Below are positions 50,930 to 59,120 of a DNA stretch of 64,000 nt, in pieces. The notes under the pieces were generated by a model. That model was not told where the DNA came from and did no database searches. It was given only the letters and a program-made list of their open reading frames with translations. Position 1 is the first letter of the stretch; each line of letters begins with the position of its first letter. Location: assembly GCF_014117445.1 (NCBI RefSeq), contig NZ_CP059851.1, forward strand, positions 1,984,001 to 2,048,000, written 5' to 3'. Made by a program: the position numbers and the translations under genes. The DNA comes from Sandaracinobacteroides saxicola (GTDB lineage Bacteria > Pseudomonadota > Alphaproteobacteria > Sphingomonadales > Sphingomonadaceae).

Positions 50930-52330
50930 TCAACCGACCGCGCCCGGCAGCTTCAACGATGCCGCCAGCCCGCCCAGATCCTCGCTCTCTCCCAGCGTCA
51001 CGCTGCCACCATAGATCTCCGCGACATCCCGTACGATTGCCAGCCCCAACCCCGTCCCCGGCCGTCCGGTGTCCAGCCGCGCCCCGCGCTCGAACAGCCG
51101 CGTCCGCTCGGCCTCGGGAATGCCCTGCCCGTCATCCTCCACCAGGATCTCCACCACGCCATCCGCCTGGGACACCGTCACGAACACCCGGCCGCCGCCA
51201 TAATTCGCAGCATTGTCGATCAGATTGCCCGCCATCTCCTCCAGGTCCTGCCGCTCCCCGCGGAACACCGCCTGCCGGTCACCCGCCAGGTCGATGGCGA
51301 CCCCTTCATGAATCTGTTCCACCGCGCGCCGCACGCCCTCCAGCGCCGGCCACACCTCCGCCCGCGCGCTCGCCGCGCTGCGTCGCCCCGCGGCCCGCGC
51401 CCGCGCCAGATGATGGTCGATATGCCGCCGCATCGTCGTCAGCTCGCGGGTGATCGCGTCCGCCGGCACGCTGCCGCCCGCGCTCGCCTCGTTCATCAGC
51501 ACCGACATCGGCGTCTTCAGCGCATGGGCCAGATTGCCGGCATGCATCCGCGCCGCCTCCGCCGCCTTCTCATTATGGTCCAGAAGGTCGTTCAGCTCCC
51601 CCACCAGCGGCGCGATCTCCGGCGGCACATCCTCTGTCGGCGCCCGCCGCGCCCGCCCGGCGCGGATGTCCGCCATCGTCGCGGACATGCGCCGCAGCGG
51701 CAGCAGGCCCACCACCGCCTGCAACGCCGCCAGCAGGAACAGCCCCGCCCCCACCGCCCCCAGCGACCACCACAGGATGCTGCGCACGCGCCGCACCTGC
51801 GCATCCAGCGCATCGGTCGCCTGCGCCACCTGGAACCGCAGCGTCTGCACCGTCCCCGGCAGCCGCGCGTCGCGCTCCACCACCCGCAGCGATTCGCCGG
51901 CGCGGCCTTCGGTGCGGTAGGAACAGATGGTCACGCAATTGGCGTCCAGGTTCACCGCCAGCGCCCGATCCCACAGGCTGCGCGAACGGAATGGCTCCTG
52001 CCCGGCGGCATTCACCTGCCAGTAAAGGCCGGAATAGGGTTCGGAAAAACGCTGGTCCCCCAGCGGCCGCGTGAACCGCACCTCACCGGAGGCATCGAGG
52101 TCGGCCGACGCGATCATCGCCGTCAGCGCATAGCTCAGCTGGGCATCGAAGTTGCGCGTCAGCGTCCCCACCAGCACCCGGTCGAGCGCGAACCCGCCCA
52201 ACAACAGCAGCGCCACGATCCAGCCGAACGCCAGCCAAACGATGCGCGCGGTCAGCGACCCCGGCTGCAACCACCCCGTCTGACGGGGCAGCGCGGCCTC
52301 AGCGCCCTTCGAGACTATATCCAAGGCCAC
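50930..52330 (-). CDS. Sensor histidine kinase
   Basis: 466 residues. Helix 1 IVWLAFGWIVALLLLGGFALD, periplasmic domain with two cysteines (DANCVTICSY), helix 2 ILWWSLGAVGAGLFLLAALQAV, HAMP (LLPLRRMSATMADIRAG), H-box NLAHALKTPMSVLMNEA, N-box NLIDNAANYGG, G-boxes DDGQGIPEAE and GTGLGLAIV. Resembles PhoQ-like kinases. Follows the regulator gene with a 32-nt overlap; a slightly later start is possible. Confidence 0.92.
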   Translation of the reverse strand: MALDIVSKGAEAALPRQTGWLQPGSLTARIVWLAFGWIVALLLLGGFALDRVLVGTLTRNFDAQLSYALTAMIASADLDASGEVRFTRPLGDQRFSEPYSGLYWQVNAAGQEPFRSRSLWDRALAVNLDANCVTICSYRTEGRAGESLRVVERDARLPGTVQTLRFQVAQATDALDAQVRRVRSILWWSLGAVGAGLFLLAALQAVVGLLPLRRMSATMADIRAGRARRAPTEDVPPEIAPLVGELNDLLDHNEKAAEAARMHAGNLAHALKTPMSVLMNEASAGGSVPADAITRELTTMRRHIDHHLARARAAGRRSAASARAEVWPALEGVRRAVEQIHEGVAIDLAGDRQAVFRGERQDLEEMAGNLIDNAANYGGGRVFVTVSQADGVVEILVEDDGQGIPEAERTRLFERGARLDTGRPGTGLGLAIVRDVAEIYGGSVTLGESEDLGGLAASLKLPGAVG

Positions 52331-52958
52331 GAATGGTCTGGATCAGCTCGGCGCCCAGCTTCTTGCGGATCCGCGTGATGAACACCTCGATGGTGTTCGA
52401 ATCACGGTCGAAATCCTGGTCATAGATATGCTCGATCAGCTCGGTCCGGCTCACCACCTTGCCCTTGTGGTGCATCAGGTAACTCAGCAGCTTATATTCC
52501 TGCGCCGTCAGCTTCACCGGCTCGCCGGCCAGCGTCACCCGGCCGGAGCGCGTGTCCAGCCGCACCTCGCCCGCGGTCAGCTCTGAACTCGCATTGCCCG
52601 ATGCCCGCCGGATCAGCGCCCGCAACCGCGCGATCAGCTCCTCGCTGCGGAATGGCTTGGTCAGATAATCGTCGGCGCCGGCATCCAGCCCCGCCACCTT
52701 GTCGCTCCAACTGTCACGCGCCGTCAGCACCAGCACCGGCATGCGGTGCCCGGCGCGCCGCCAGCGGTCCAGCACCGTCAGCCCGTCCACCTCGGGCAGG
52801 CCAAGATCGAGAATGACCGCGTCATAGGCCTCATTCTCGCCCAGATACTGGCCTTCCTCGCCATCATGCGCGCTGTCCACGGCATAGCCCGCGCCTTCCA
52901 GCGTCGCCCGCAACTGCCGCGCCAGCGTCGGCTCATCTTCCACGATCAGAACACGCAT
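52299..52958 (-). CDS. OmpR/PhoP-family response regulator
   Basis: 219 residues. Receiver: VLIVEDEP (acidic pocket), phosphoacceptor Asp in AVILDLGLPEVDG, LTARDSW and YLTKPF; winged-helix effector: KLTAQEYKLLSYLMHHKGKVVSRTELIEHIYDQDFDRDSNTIEVFITRIRKKLG and GLGYSLE. Paired with the kinase downstream and a PepSY protein upstream, an arrangement resembling PhoP-type systems. Confidence 0.95.
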   Translation of the reverse strand: MRVLIVEDEPTLARQLRATLEGAGYAVDSAHDGEEGQYLGENEAYDAVILDLGLPEVDGLTVLDRWRRAGHRMPVLVLTARDSWSDKVAGLDAGADDYLTKPFRSEELIARLRALIRRASGNASSELTAGEVRLDTRSGRVTLAGEPVKLTAQEYKLLSYLMHHKGKVVSRTELIEHIYDQDFDRDSNTIEVFITRIRKKLGAELIQTIRGLGYSLEGR

Positions 52959-53275
52959 TATTGGGTCCGCAGCACGCGACCGGTGCGGCCGTCCATGTCC
53001 ACTGCCACCACCGATCCGTTCGGCCGCATGAACTTGAAGCGATAGGTGTTGCTGTCCTGATCGAAATCGACACCCAGATATTCGCCACGACCGGCCGCCT
53101 GCGCCGCCGGCAACAGCTGGTCGAGCGGCTTCAGGTCGCCGCGCTGCCGCGCGCTGCTGGCGGCCGACTGGTCGGACACATCCCGGGCAAACCGCTGCGC
53201 ATCGGCGGGCAGCGACACCACCGCCACTGCCAGCAGGCCCGCGGCCAAAAGCTGAGAAATCTTCACGCGCATCAT
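52958..53275 (-). CDS. PepSY domain-containing periplasmic protein
   Basis: 105 residues. Signal peptide (AAGLLAVAVVSLPADAQ), then QRGDLKPLDQLLPAAQAAGRGEYLGVDFDQDSNTYRFKFMRPNGSVVAVDMDGRTGRVLRTQ, a single PepSY module. First gene of a PepSY-regulator-kinase operon (TAATG overlap). PepSY proteins inhibit peptidases or modulate sensors, so it may tune the kinase in the periplasm. Confidence 0.85.
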   Translation of the reverse strand: MMRVKISQLLAAGLLAVAVVSLPADAQRFARDVSDQSAASSARQRGDLKPLDQLLPAAQAAGRGEYLGVDFDQDSNTYRFKFMRPNGSVVAVDMDGRTGRVLRTQ

Positions 53276-53353
53276 CCTTCTTTACACCGTCTGCCATAGA
53301 GTTGAGGCCGTGAACAGCTTGTGAATACAGGCTTCATCCCGCTAACAGGCGCC

Positions 53354-55210
53354 ATGCCCGCACCCATCCTCGCCGTCGAAAACCTCGCCCTGCAACAGGG
53401 TGACGGCTGGCTGTTCACCGACCTGTCGCTGTTCGTGGGCGAAAACGACCGGCTGGCGCTCATCGGCCGCAACGGCGCCGGCAAGACGACGCTGTTCCGC
53501 CTGCTCGCCGGCCAGGTGGAGGCCGACCGCGGCCGCCGCACCGTGCAGCCCGGCCGCCGCATCGTCACCCTGCTGCAGGACCCGTCGGTCGAGGGCTTCG
53601 CCACGCTCGCCGATTTCGCGCTCGCCGGCGCCGATGCCCCGCCCGCCCATGCCGTCCAGGCGATCGCCGACCAGCTCGGCATCGACCTCGGGCGCGACGC
53701 CGCGACCGCGTCCGGCGGCGAACGCCGCCGCGCCGCCATCGCCCGCGCGCTCGCCTCCGAACCGGACCTGCTGCTGCTCGACGAACCGACCAACCACCTC
53801 GACCTCGACGCCATCCAATGGCTCGAGGATTGGCTCACCCGCTTCCGCGGCGCCTTCATCGTCATCAGCCATGACCGCGCCTTCCTGACCCGCCTCACCC
53901 GCGCCTGCCTGTGGCTGGACCGCGGCACGCTGCGCCGGCAGGAGGTCGGCTTCGGCGGCTTCGAGGCCTGGGCGGAGTCCATCGCCGAGGAGGACGCCCG
54001 CGCCGCGCAGAAGCTCGATTCGAAACTCCGCCTCGAACTCCACTGGCTGCAACGCGGCGTCACCGCCCGCCGCCGCCGCAACCAGGGCCGTCTCGCCAAG
54101 CTGCACGAGATGCGCGCCGCGCGCCGCGCCATGCTCGGCGCCCCCGGCGTCGCCAAACTCGCGCTCGCCAGCGATGATGTCAAAACCAGGATGGTGATCG
54201 AAGCCGACGCCATCACCAAAAGCTATGGCGGGCGCATCATCCTCAAGCCCTTCAGCATTCGTATCCAGCGCGGCGACCGCATCGGCATCGTCGGCGGCAA
54301 CGGCACCGGCAAGACCACGCTGCTCCGCCTGCTGACCGGCGAACTCGAACCCGATAGCGGCACTGTCACCCGCGCCAAAACGCTCGCCGGCGTCCTCATC
54401 GACCAGCAGCGGCGGCTGATGGACCCTGCAAAGCGCGTCCGCGACATCCTCGCCAACGGCGGGGACTGGGTGACGGTGCGCGGCGAGAAGAAGCATATCC
54501 AGGGCTATCTCAAGGATTTCCTGTTCGAACCCGGCCTTGCCGACGCCCGCATCGGCACCTTCTCCGGCGGCGAACGCTCCCGGCTTCTCCTGGCCCGCGA
54601 ATTCGCCCGCGAATCCAACCTGCTCGTGCTCGATGAACCGACGAACGACCTCGACCTCGAAACCCTCGACCTGCTGCAGGACGTCATCGCCGACTATGAC
54701 GGCACCGTCCTCATCGTCAGCCACGACCGCGACTTCCTCGACCGCACCGTCACCATGACCATCGGCCTCGACGGCAGCGGCCAGGCCCTCCTCGTCGCCG
54801 GCGGCTACCAGGAAGTCGCCGCCGCCTGGGCGGCACAGAAACAGCCACGCAAGACGTCGTCAGCCTCTCCCCCGGCACGGGGGAGCGACCCGTCTCTCTC
54901 CTCCGGCACGGGGGAGCGACTCGCGGAACGCGAGCGGAGGGGGCCAGCGAGCGGAGGGGGCCAGCCATCGCCAGGCAAGAAACTCAGCTTCCGCGACCAG
55001 CACGACCTCGACCGCCTGCCCGCCGAGATCGCCCGCCTCGATGCCGAGATCGCCGCCGCCGAAACCGCCCTCGCCGATCCCGACCTCTACACCCGCAACC
55101 CCGCCCGCTTCACTGCGCTCAGCAAAGCCGCCGACGAATTGCGGGCACGAAAGGACGCCGCCGAAACCCGCTGGCTGACCGTCGCCGAACTGGCCGAGGC
55201 GCTCGGCTGA
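53354..55210 (+). CDS. ABC-F family ATPase (Uup-like) with repeat-encoded linker
   Basis: 618 residues from ATG 53354. Two ATPase domains: Walker A GRNGAGKTT and GGNGTGKTT; signatures SGGERRRAA and SGGERSRLL; Walker B LLLLDEPTNHLDLD and LLVLDEPTNDLDLE. C-terminal coiled coil from about residue 545 (LDRLPAEIARLDAEIAAAETAL…) as in Uup, which acts on ribosomes or DNA structures. Residues about 504-537 ([10 protein letters not shown] … GPASGGGQP) are encoded by a palindromic element in the linker before the coiled coil. Confidence 0.93.
   Translation: MPAPILAVENLALQQGDGWLFTDLSLFVGENDRLALIGRNGAGKTTLFRLLAGQVEADRGRRTVQPGRRIVTLLQDPSVEGFATLADFALAGADAPPAHAVQAIADQLGIDLGRDAATASGGERRRAAIARALASEPDLLLLDEPTNHLDLDAIQWLEDWLTRFRGAFIVISHDRAFLTRLTRACLWLDRGTLRRQEVGFGGFEAWAESIAEEDARAAQKLDSKLRLELHWLQRGVTARRRRNQGRLAKLHEMRAARRAMLGAPGVAKLALASDDVKTRMVIEADAITKSYGGRIILKPFSIRIQRGDRIGIVGGNGTGKTTLLRLLTGELEPDSGTVTRAKTLAGVLIDQQRRLMDPAKRVRDILANGGDWVTVRGEKKHIQGYLKDFLFEPGLADARIGTFSGGERSRLLLAREFARESNLLVLDEPTNDLDLETLDLLQDVIADYDGTVLIVSHDRDFLDRTVTMTIGLDGSGQALLVAGGYQEVAAAWAAQKQPRKTSSASPPARGSDPSLSSGTGERLAERERRGPASGGGQPSPGKKLSFRDQHDLDRLPAEIARLDAEIAAAETALADPDLYTRNPARFTALSKAADELRARKDAAETRWLTVAELAEALG
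54865..54966. repeat. Composite palindromic element, copy 5 (inside ABC-F gene)
   Basis: Left half TCTCCCCCGGCACGGGGGAG, partial second left half TCTCCTCCGGCACGGGGGAG, then CGACTCGCGGAACGCGAGCG and a 17-bp unit GAGCGGAGGGGGCCAGC repeated exactly twice in tandem. The whole is in frame and shares most of its sequence with copy 4b in trpC. Confidence 0.85.
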
Positions 55211-55287
55211 CGACTGCCCGAGAGCCCTTGCCTCGCCCCCTGATCCATGGTCACCTTGCGGCAGCACGGGGACAGGGGGGAAGCGTA

Positions 55288-56334
55288 ATGCCCTATACAA
55301 TGGCAGACCTTTATTCGACGCGTCACGCCGAACTGGTCAAGACCATGACCAGCAACGATTTTTCCAAGGATGGGGACTGGAAGACCATCATCCCCGAGGC
55401 GAAGGCGGCCATCGTCACCGCCGGCTTCAACGCCGACAAGGCCGAGGTCTGCGAATCGATTCGCAAGGCGGTGAAGAAGGGCGAGAAAGCCAACGCCAAG
55501 GCGGTCAAGACCATCGTTACCGGCGCCGGCGGCACCATGCCCGACAACAGCACCGGCACGCTTCCCGATGCGCTGGCCAAACGCGTCGCCGCGCTGGACA
55601 CGCTGCGCCACCTCTGGATGCTGAAGAAAAGCGGCAGCCACAAGCTCTGGGTGCTCTCGCTGCCGATGAGCTACGCCAACTGGCCCGACGTCGATCTCAC
55701 CGGCAAGACCTATGCCGACGCCACCACCCGCCTCAATGACAGCAGCGAGCGCTTCGGCGCCGGCGACCGCAAGCATCTGTCGCAGGCGACGCAAGAGGGC
55801 CTGAAATGGATTCACAAGGCGATGATCGTCGCCGCCGACCCCAAGACCGAGAAACACAAGAAGATCCTGAAACGCTGGTTCGCCGACCCCGACACCACCG
55901 ACGAGCAGCTGGCAGCCGCCGCCGCCACGATCAACGAGGGCCTCAAGAAGATGAGCGCCACGATCAAGTCCAGCTTCCTGCTGATGACCGACATGCCGAA
56001 GGACCGGTCCGACGCCGGCAGCGCCAACACCAACGCCTTCGTCTTCAAGGACGAGGCCGTCAGCGTCATCTACATTGAACGCGCCTTCTTCGGCACCAGC
56101 GACACCTGGAAGGACCTGAAGAACTGGACCCGCATCGTGGTCCACGAACTCACCCACCGCGATGCCAAGACCGAGGACCATCGTTACCGCCACCACGGCG
56201 ACGGCCTGAAACCCAACAAAACCACCTTCACCCACGCCAAGGCCATCACCAACGCCGACAGCTGGGCCATCTTCTGCATGGACTGCGCCGGCAAGATGAC
56301 CTCCTCCGATTACAAGAAGGTCAAGGTCGATTGA
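55288..56334 (+). CDS. Aspzincin/Lys-specific metallopeptidase-like protein
   Basis: 348 residues from ATG 55288 with AGGGGGGAAG upstream. C-terminal peptidase-like domain: zinc motif HELTH (286-290) and downstream ITNADSWAIF (321-330), the pattern of deuterolysin/Lys-ME (M35-like) enzymes; the third ligand is probably Asp/His within DAKTEDHRYRHHG. The N-terminal about 200 residues are Lys/Ala-rich and unrecognised. No signal peptide, so export would need another route or it acts in the cytosol. Coupled to a lipoprotein gene. Confidence 0.72.
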   Translation: MPYTMADLYSTRHAELVKTMTSNDFSKDGDWKTIIPEAKAAIVTAGFNADKAEVCESIRKAVKKGEKANAKAVKTIVTGAGGTMPDNSTGTLPDALAKRVAALDTLRHLWMLKKSGSHKLWVLSLPMSYANWPDVDLTGKTYADATTRLNDSSERFGAGDRKHLSQATQEGLKWIHKAMIVAADPKTEKHKKILKRWFADPDTTDEQLAAAAATINEGLKKMSATIKSSFLLMTDMPKDRSDAGSANTNAFVFKDEAVSVIYIERAFFGTSDTWKDLKNWTRIVVHELTHRDAKTEDHRYRHHGDGLKPNKTTFTHAKAITNADSWAIFCMDCAGKMTSSDYKKVKVD

Positions 56335-56786
56335 GACCGCCCGCCATTCTCGCCCTGCTGCTCGCTGCCTGCACCGCGGCCGCCCCGCCACCCACGCCGG
56401 TTGAAACCCCGGCACCCACCGCCCAAAGCGCCCCGCCCAAGGAACCCATCATGGACCTCAACCCCTCCAAAGACCGCCTCGGCCCCCCGGACGTCAAACC
56501 TGTCGAGCGCGACGGCGTCCGCTATGCCCAGGCCAGCGACGGCCGTGACCACGGCGCCGCCAACGCCGACGGCGTCCTGGTCGCCACCGACGCGAAAAGC
56601 GGCAAAAAGCTCTGGACGCTTGCCGTTTACAGCAACCCCATCGACCCGAAGCTTGAACTCGACATGCAGTGGCGTTTCTTCACCAGCATGGCCTTCGATA
56701 CAGACGGCCGCCTGCGCATCACCAACGAGGACGGCAAGACCTTCCTGGTCGATGTCACCACCAAAACGGTCGCACCCGCACCCTGA
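56331..56786 (+). CDS. Small lipoprotein next to the metallopeptidase
   Basis: 151 residues, TTG start in a TTGA overlap with the peptidase stop. Lipobox LLAAC at about residue 14, Pro/Thr-rich spacer (TAAAPPPTPVETPAPTAQ), then a small beta-type domain (VLVATDAKSGKKLWTLAVYSNPID … FDTDGRLRITNEDGKTFLVDV). Its tight coupling suggests a partner or inhibitor of the peptidase; I do not recognise the family. Confidence 0.7.
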   Translation: MRPPAILALLLAACTAAAPPPTPVETPAPTAQSAPPKEPIMDLNPSKDRLGPPDVKPVERDGVRYAQASDGRDHGAANADGVLVATDAKSGKKLWTLAVYSNPIDPKLELDMQWRFFTSMAFDTDGRLRITNEDGKTFLVDVTTKTVAPAP

Positions 56787-56831
56787 GTGCATTTCGGAAA
56801 GGTGCGAGGCGGTTTTCCGACAAAAATGCAC
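56787..56831. terminator. Bidirectional stem-loop terminator
   Basis: GTGCATTTCGGAAA pairs with TTTTCCGACAAAAATGCAC apart from a small bulge, immediately after the lipoprotein stop, between convergent genes (lipoprotein and phaZ). Confidence 0.55.
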
Positions 56832-56851
56832 GACAGCAAAAAGACTGACCC

Positions 56852-58090
56852 TCACGCCGCCGCGATAAAATCCTCGACCGCCGGCGCGATGATGTCGCGC
56901 CACTTGCTGCCATTGAAAATCCCGTAATGCCCCACGCCCGGCACCATGAAATAGCGTTTCTTCGCCTCGGAAAGCCCGCTCGCCAGCGCCAGCGCCGCCT
57001 TGGTCTGCCCCACGCCGCTGATGTCGTCGCGCTCACCCTCGATCGCGAACAGCGCCACGTCCCTGATCGCCGCCGGATCGACCCGCACGCCGCGGTGCGT
57101 CATCTCACCCTTCGGCAGCAGGTGCCGCTGGAACACCACATCGATGGTCTGAAGATAGAATTCCGCGGTCATGTCGCAGACGCTGCGATACTCCTCGTAA
57201 AAGGCCTTGGTCGCATCCGCGCTGCTGTCGTCGCCCTGCACCAGATGCTTGAACAGCTCCCAATGGCTCAGCATGTGGCTGCCCAGGTTCATGCTCATGA
57301 ATCCCGACAGTTGCAGGAACCCCGGATAGACCGGCCGCCCGGCGCCGGGATGATGCAGCGGCACGGTTGCGATCACATTCTGCTCGAACCAGGCGAACGG
57401 CCGCTCCATCGCCAACCGGTTCACAGCCGTCGGCGCTTCCCGCGTGTCGATCGGCCCGCCCATCATGGTCAGGGATTTGGGCAGCGCGGGATGCTTCGCC
57501 GCGCTCATCAGCGCCACGGCGGCATAAACCGGCACCGACGGCTGGCACACCGCCAGCACATGCGCCCCCGGCCCCACAACGCCCAGCCAGTCGATGATAT
57601 AGTCCAGATAGTCCTCCAGGTCGAACCGCCCGGCCGAAAGCGGCGCCGCCCGCGCATCGCGCCAGTCGGTGATGTAAACGTCATGCCGCGGCAGCATCCG
57701 TTCCACCGTGCCGCGCAGCAGCGTCGCATAATGGCCGGACATCGGCGCCACGATCAGCAGCTTCGGCGCCTCGCCTGCCCCCACCCGCTCGAACCGCTTC
57801 AGCTGCCCGAACGGCTTGCGGTCCACCACCACCTCGTTGACCGGCACATGCCGGCCCTCCACCACCGTCGCGGCGATGCCGAACGCCGGCTTCCCGCGCG
57901 GCGCCGCGGCATGGCTGAACACGTCCAGCGCCGCCGCCGCGATCGGCCCGCTGGCGAAATAGGCCAGCGGATTCGCCGGATTCGCCATCCAGTCGGAGCC
58001 CATGCGCGCCATCGCGCTCGCCCCGCTCAGCCACTGTTTCGTCACTTCATAGCCATAATACAGCATCGAATTCCCCATCGCTCTGCCCAT
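56852..58090 (-). CDS. phaZ: Intracellular polyhydroxyalkanoate depolymerase
   Basis: 412 residues. MLYYGYEVTKQWLSGA at the start, ITDWRDARAAPLSAGRFDLEDYLDYIIDWL, nucleophile motif AVCQPSVPVYAAVALM (Cys in place of the serine of lipase boxes, as in type i-PhaZ), FEQNVIATVPLHHPGAGRPVYPGFLQLSGF and GVGHYGIFNGSKWR with the catalytic His. Degrades stored PHB granules. Divergent from 3-hydroxybutyrate dehydrogenase, its metabolic partner. Confidence 0.93.
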   Translation of the reverse strand: MGRAMGNSMLYYGYEVTKQWLSGASAMARMGSDWMANPANPLAYFASGPIAAAALDVFSHAAAPRGKPAFGIAATVVEGRHVPVNEVVVDRKPFGQLKRFERVGAGEAPKLLIVAPMSGHYATLLRGTVERMLPRHDVYITDWRDARAAPLSAGRFDLEDYLDYIIDWLGVVGPGAHVLAVCQPSVPVYAAVALMSAAKHPALPKSLTMMGGPIDTREAPTAVNRLAMERPFAWFEQNVIATVPLHHPGAGRPVYPGFLQLSGFMSMNLGSHMLSHWELFKHLVQGDDSSADATKAFYEEYRSVCDMTAEFYLQTIDVVFQRHLLPKGEMTHRGVRVDPAAIRDVALFAIEGERDDISGVGQTKAALALASGLSEAKKRYFMVPGVGHYGIFNGSKWRDIIAPAVEDFIAAA

Positions 58091-58160
58091 ATGGTCTCTT
58101 TCAGGCGGACCAGTTCTTTGCCGTTGACGCTACCCAAGTTGCGCGCAATGTCCATTTCAC

Positions 58161-58175
58161 TGCTGCAACGCAGCA
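58161..58175. promoter_or_regulatory. PhaR-like operator between phaZ and bdhA
   Basis: TGCTGCAACGCAGCA is a perfect dyad (6-bp arms, 3-nt centre) and contains CTGC-N3-GCAG, the recognition pattern reported for the PHB regulator PhaR of alphaproteobacteria. It lies in the 120-bp divergent region of two PHB-catabolism genes. Confidence 0.55.
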
Positions 58176-58210
58176 CATGTTAACGATGCTTTTGTACAGG
58201 AGTTGCCGCC

Positions 58211-59014
58211 ATGACCGCCCCATCCGCCGATAAACCGCTCGCCGGCCGCGTCGCCGCCGTCACCGGCTCCACCAGCGGCATCGGTCTTGCCATCGCCAAC
58301 GCGCTCGCCGAAGCCGGCGCCGACGTCGCGCTCAACGGCTTCGGCGATCCCGCCCCTGCCCTCGCCGCCGTCGGTGCCGCAGGGGGCGGCGCCACCCGCG
58401 TCGCCTTCCACGCCGCCGACCTCTCCAAAGGCCCCGACGCCGACGCCTGGGTAAAGGCGGTCGAAGCCGACTTCGGCCGCCTCGACATCCTCGTCAACAA
58501 CGCCGGCATCCAGCATGTCGCCCCCATCGAGGAGTTTCCGCCGGAGAAGTGGGACGCGATCCTCGCCATCAACCTCAGCAGCAACTTCCACACCATCCGC
58601 GCCGCCGTCCCCGGCATGAAGGCGCGCGCCTGGGGCCGCATCATCGCCATCAGCAGCGCCCACGGCCTGGTCGCCAGCCCCTATAAATCCGCCTATGTCG
58701 CCGCCAAACATGGCGTCAACGGACTCACCAAAACCGTCGCCCTCGAACTCGCCGAAACCCCCATCACCTGCAACGCCATCTGCCCCGGCTTCGTCCTGAC
58801 ACCTCTGGTCGAAGGCCAGATCGCCGACCAGGCCAAGGCCAACAACATGCCCCAGGACCAGGTCATCCGCGACATCATCCTCGCCTCGCAACCCAGCAAG
58901 CGCTTCGTCACCCCCGAAAGCATCGGCGCCATGGCCGTGTTCCTGTCCACCGACGCCGGCGCCAACATCACCGGCACCATGCTCAGCGTCGACGGCGGCT
59001 GGACCGCCAGATAA
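58211..59014 (+). CDS. bdhA: 3-hydroxybutyrate dehydrogenase
   Basis: 267 residues. SDR with TGSTSGIGLAIA, LVNNAGIQHVAPIEEFPPEKWDAI (BDH-specific), ISSAHGLVASPYKSAYVAAKHG (Ser/Tyr/Lys) and NAICPGFVLTPLVEGQI. Oxidises (R)-3-hydroxybutyrate released by PhaZ to acetoacetate. AGGAG precedes the ATG. Followed by a degenerate palindromic element. Confidence 0.92.
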   Translation: MTAPSADKPLAGRVAAVTGSTSGIGLAIANALAEAGADVALNGFGDPAPALAAVGAAGGGATRVAFHAADLSKGPDADAWVKAVEADFGRLDILVNNAGIQHVAPIEEFPPEKWDAILAINLSSNFHTIRAAVPGMKARAWGRIIAISSAHGLVASPYKSAYVAAKHGVNGLTKTVALELAETPITCNAICPGFVLTPLVEGQIADQAKANNMPQDQVIRDIILASQPSKRFVTPESIGAMAVFLSTDAGANITGTMLSVDGGWTAR

Positions 59015-59020
59015 CAAATA

Positions 59021-59116
59021 CCCCTCCTGCCCCGCGAAGCGGAGAGCGGGGAGTCGAAGACGGCGCAAAGCGCCAGCGGCGACTCGCGCGTCAGCGCGGC
59101 GGGGGTGGGTGGAGGC
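59021..59116. repeat. Degenerate interspersed palindromic element, copy 6
   Basis: CCCCTCCTGCCCCGCGAAGCGG … GCGGGGAG, then ACGGCGCAAAGCGCC and GCGACTCGCGCGTCAGCGCGG hairpins and GGGGGTGGGTGGAGG. It fills the gap between convergent bdhA and hemA. Confidence 0.65.
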
Positions 59117-59120
59117 GCGG

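Noticed and set aside
58091-58210. PpsR/CrtJ-type TGT-N12-ACA site for photosynthesis genes
   Set aside because: No convincing paired TGT-N12-ACA site was found here or in the short gaps of the bch operon; the operon promoter lies beyond the window.
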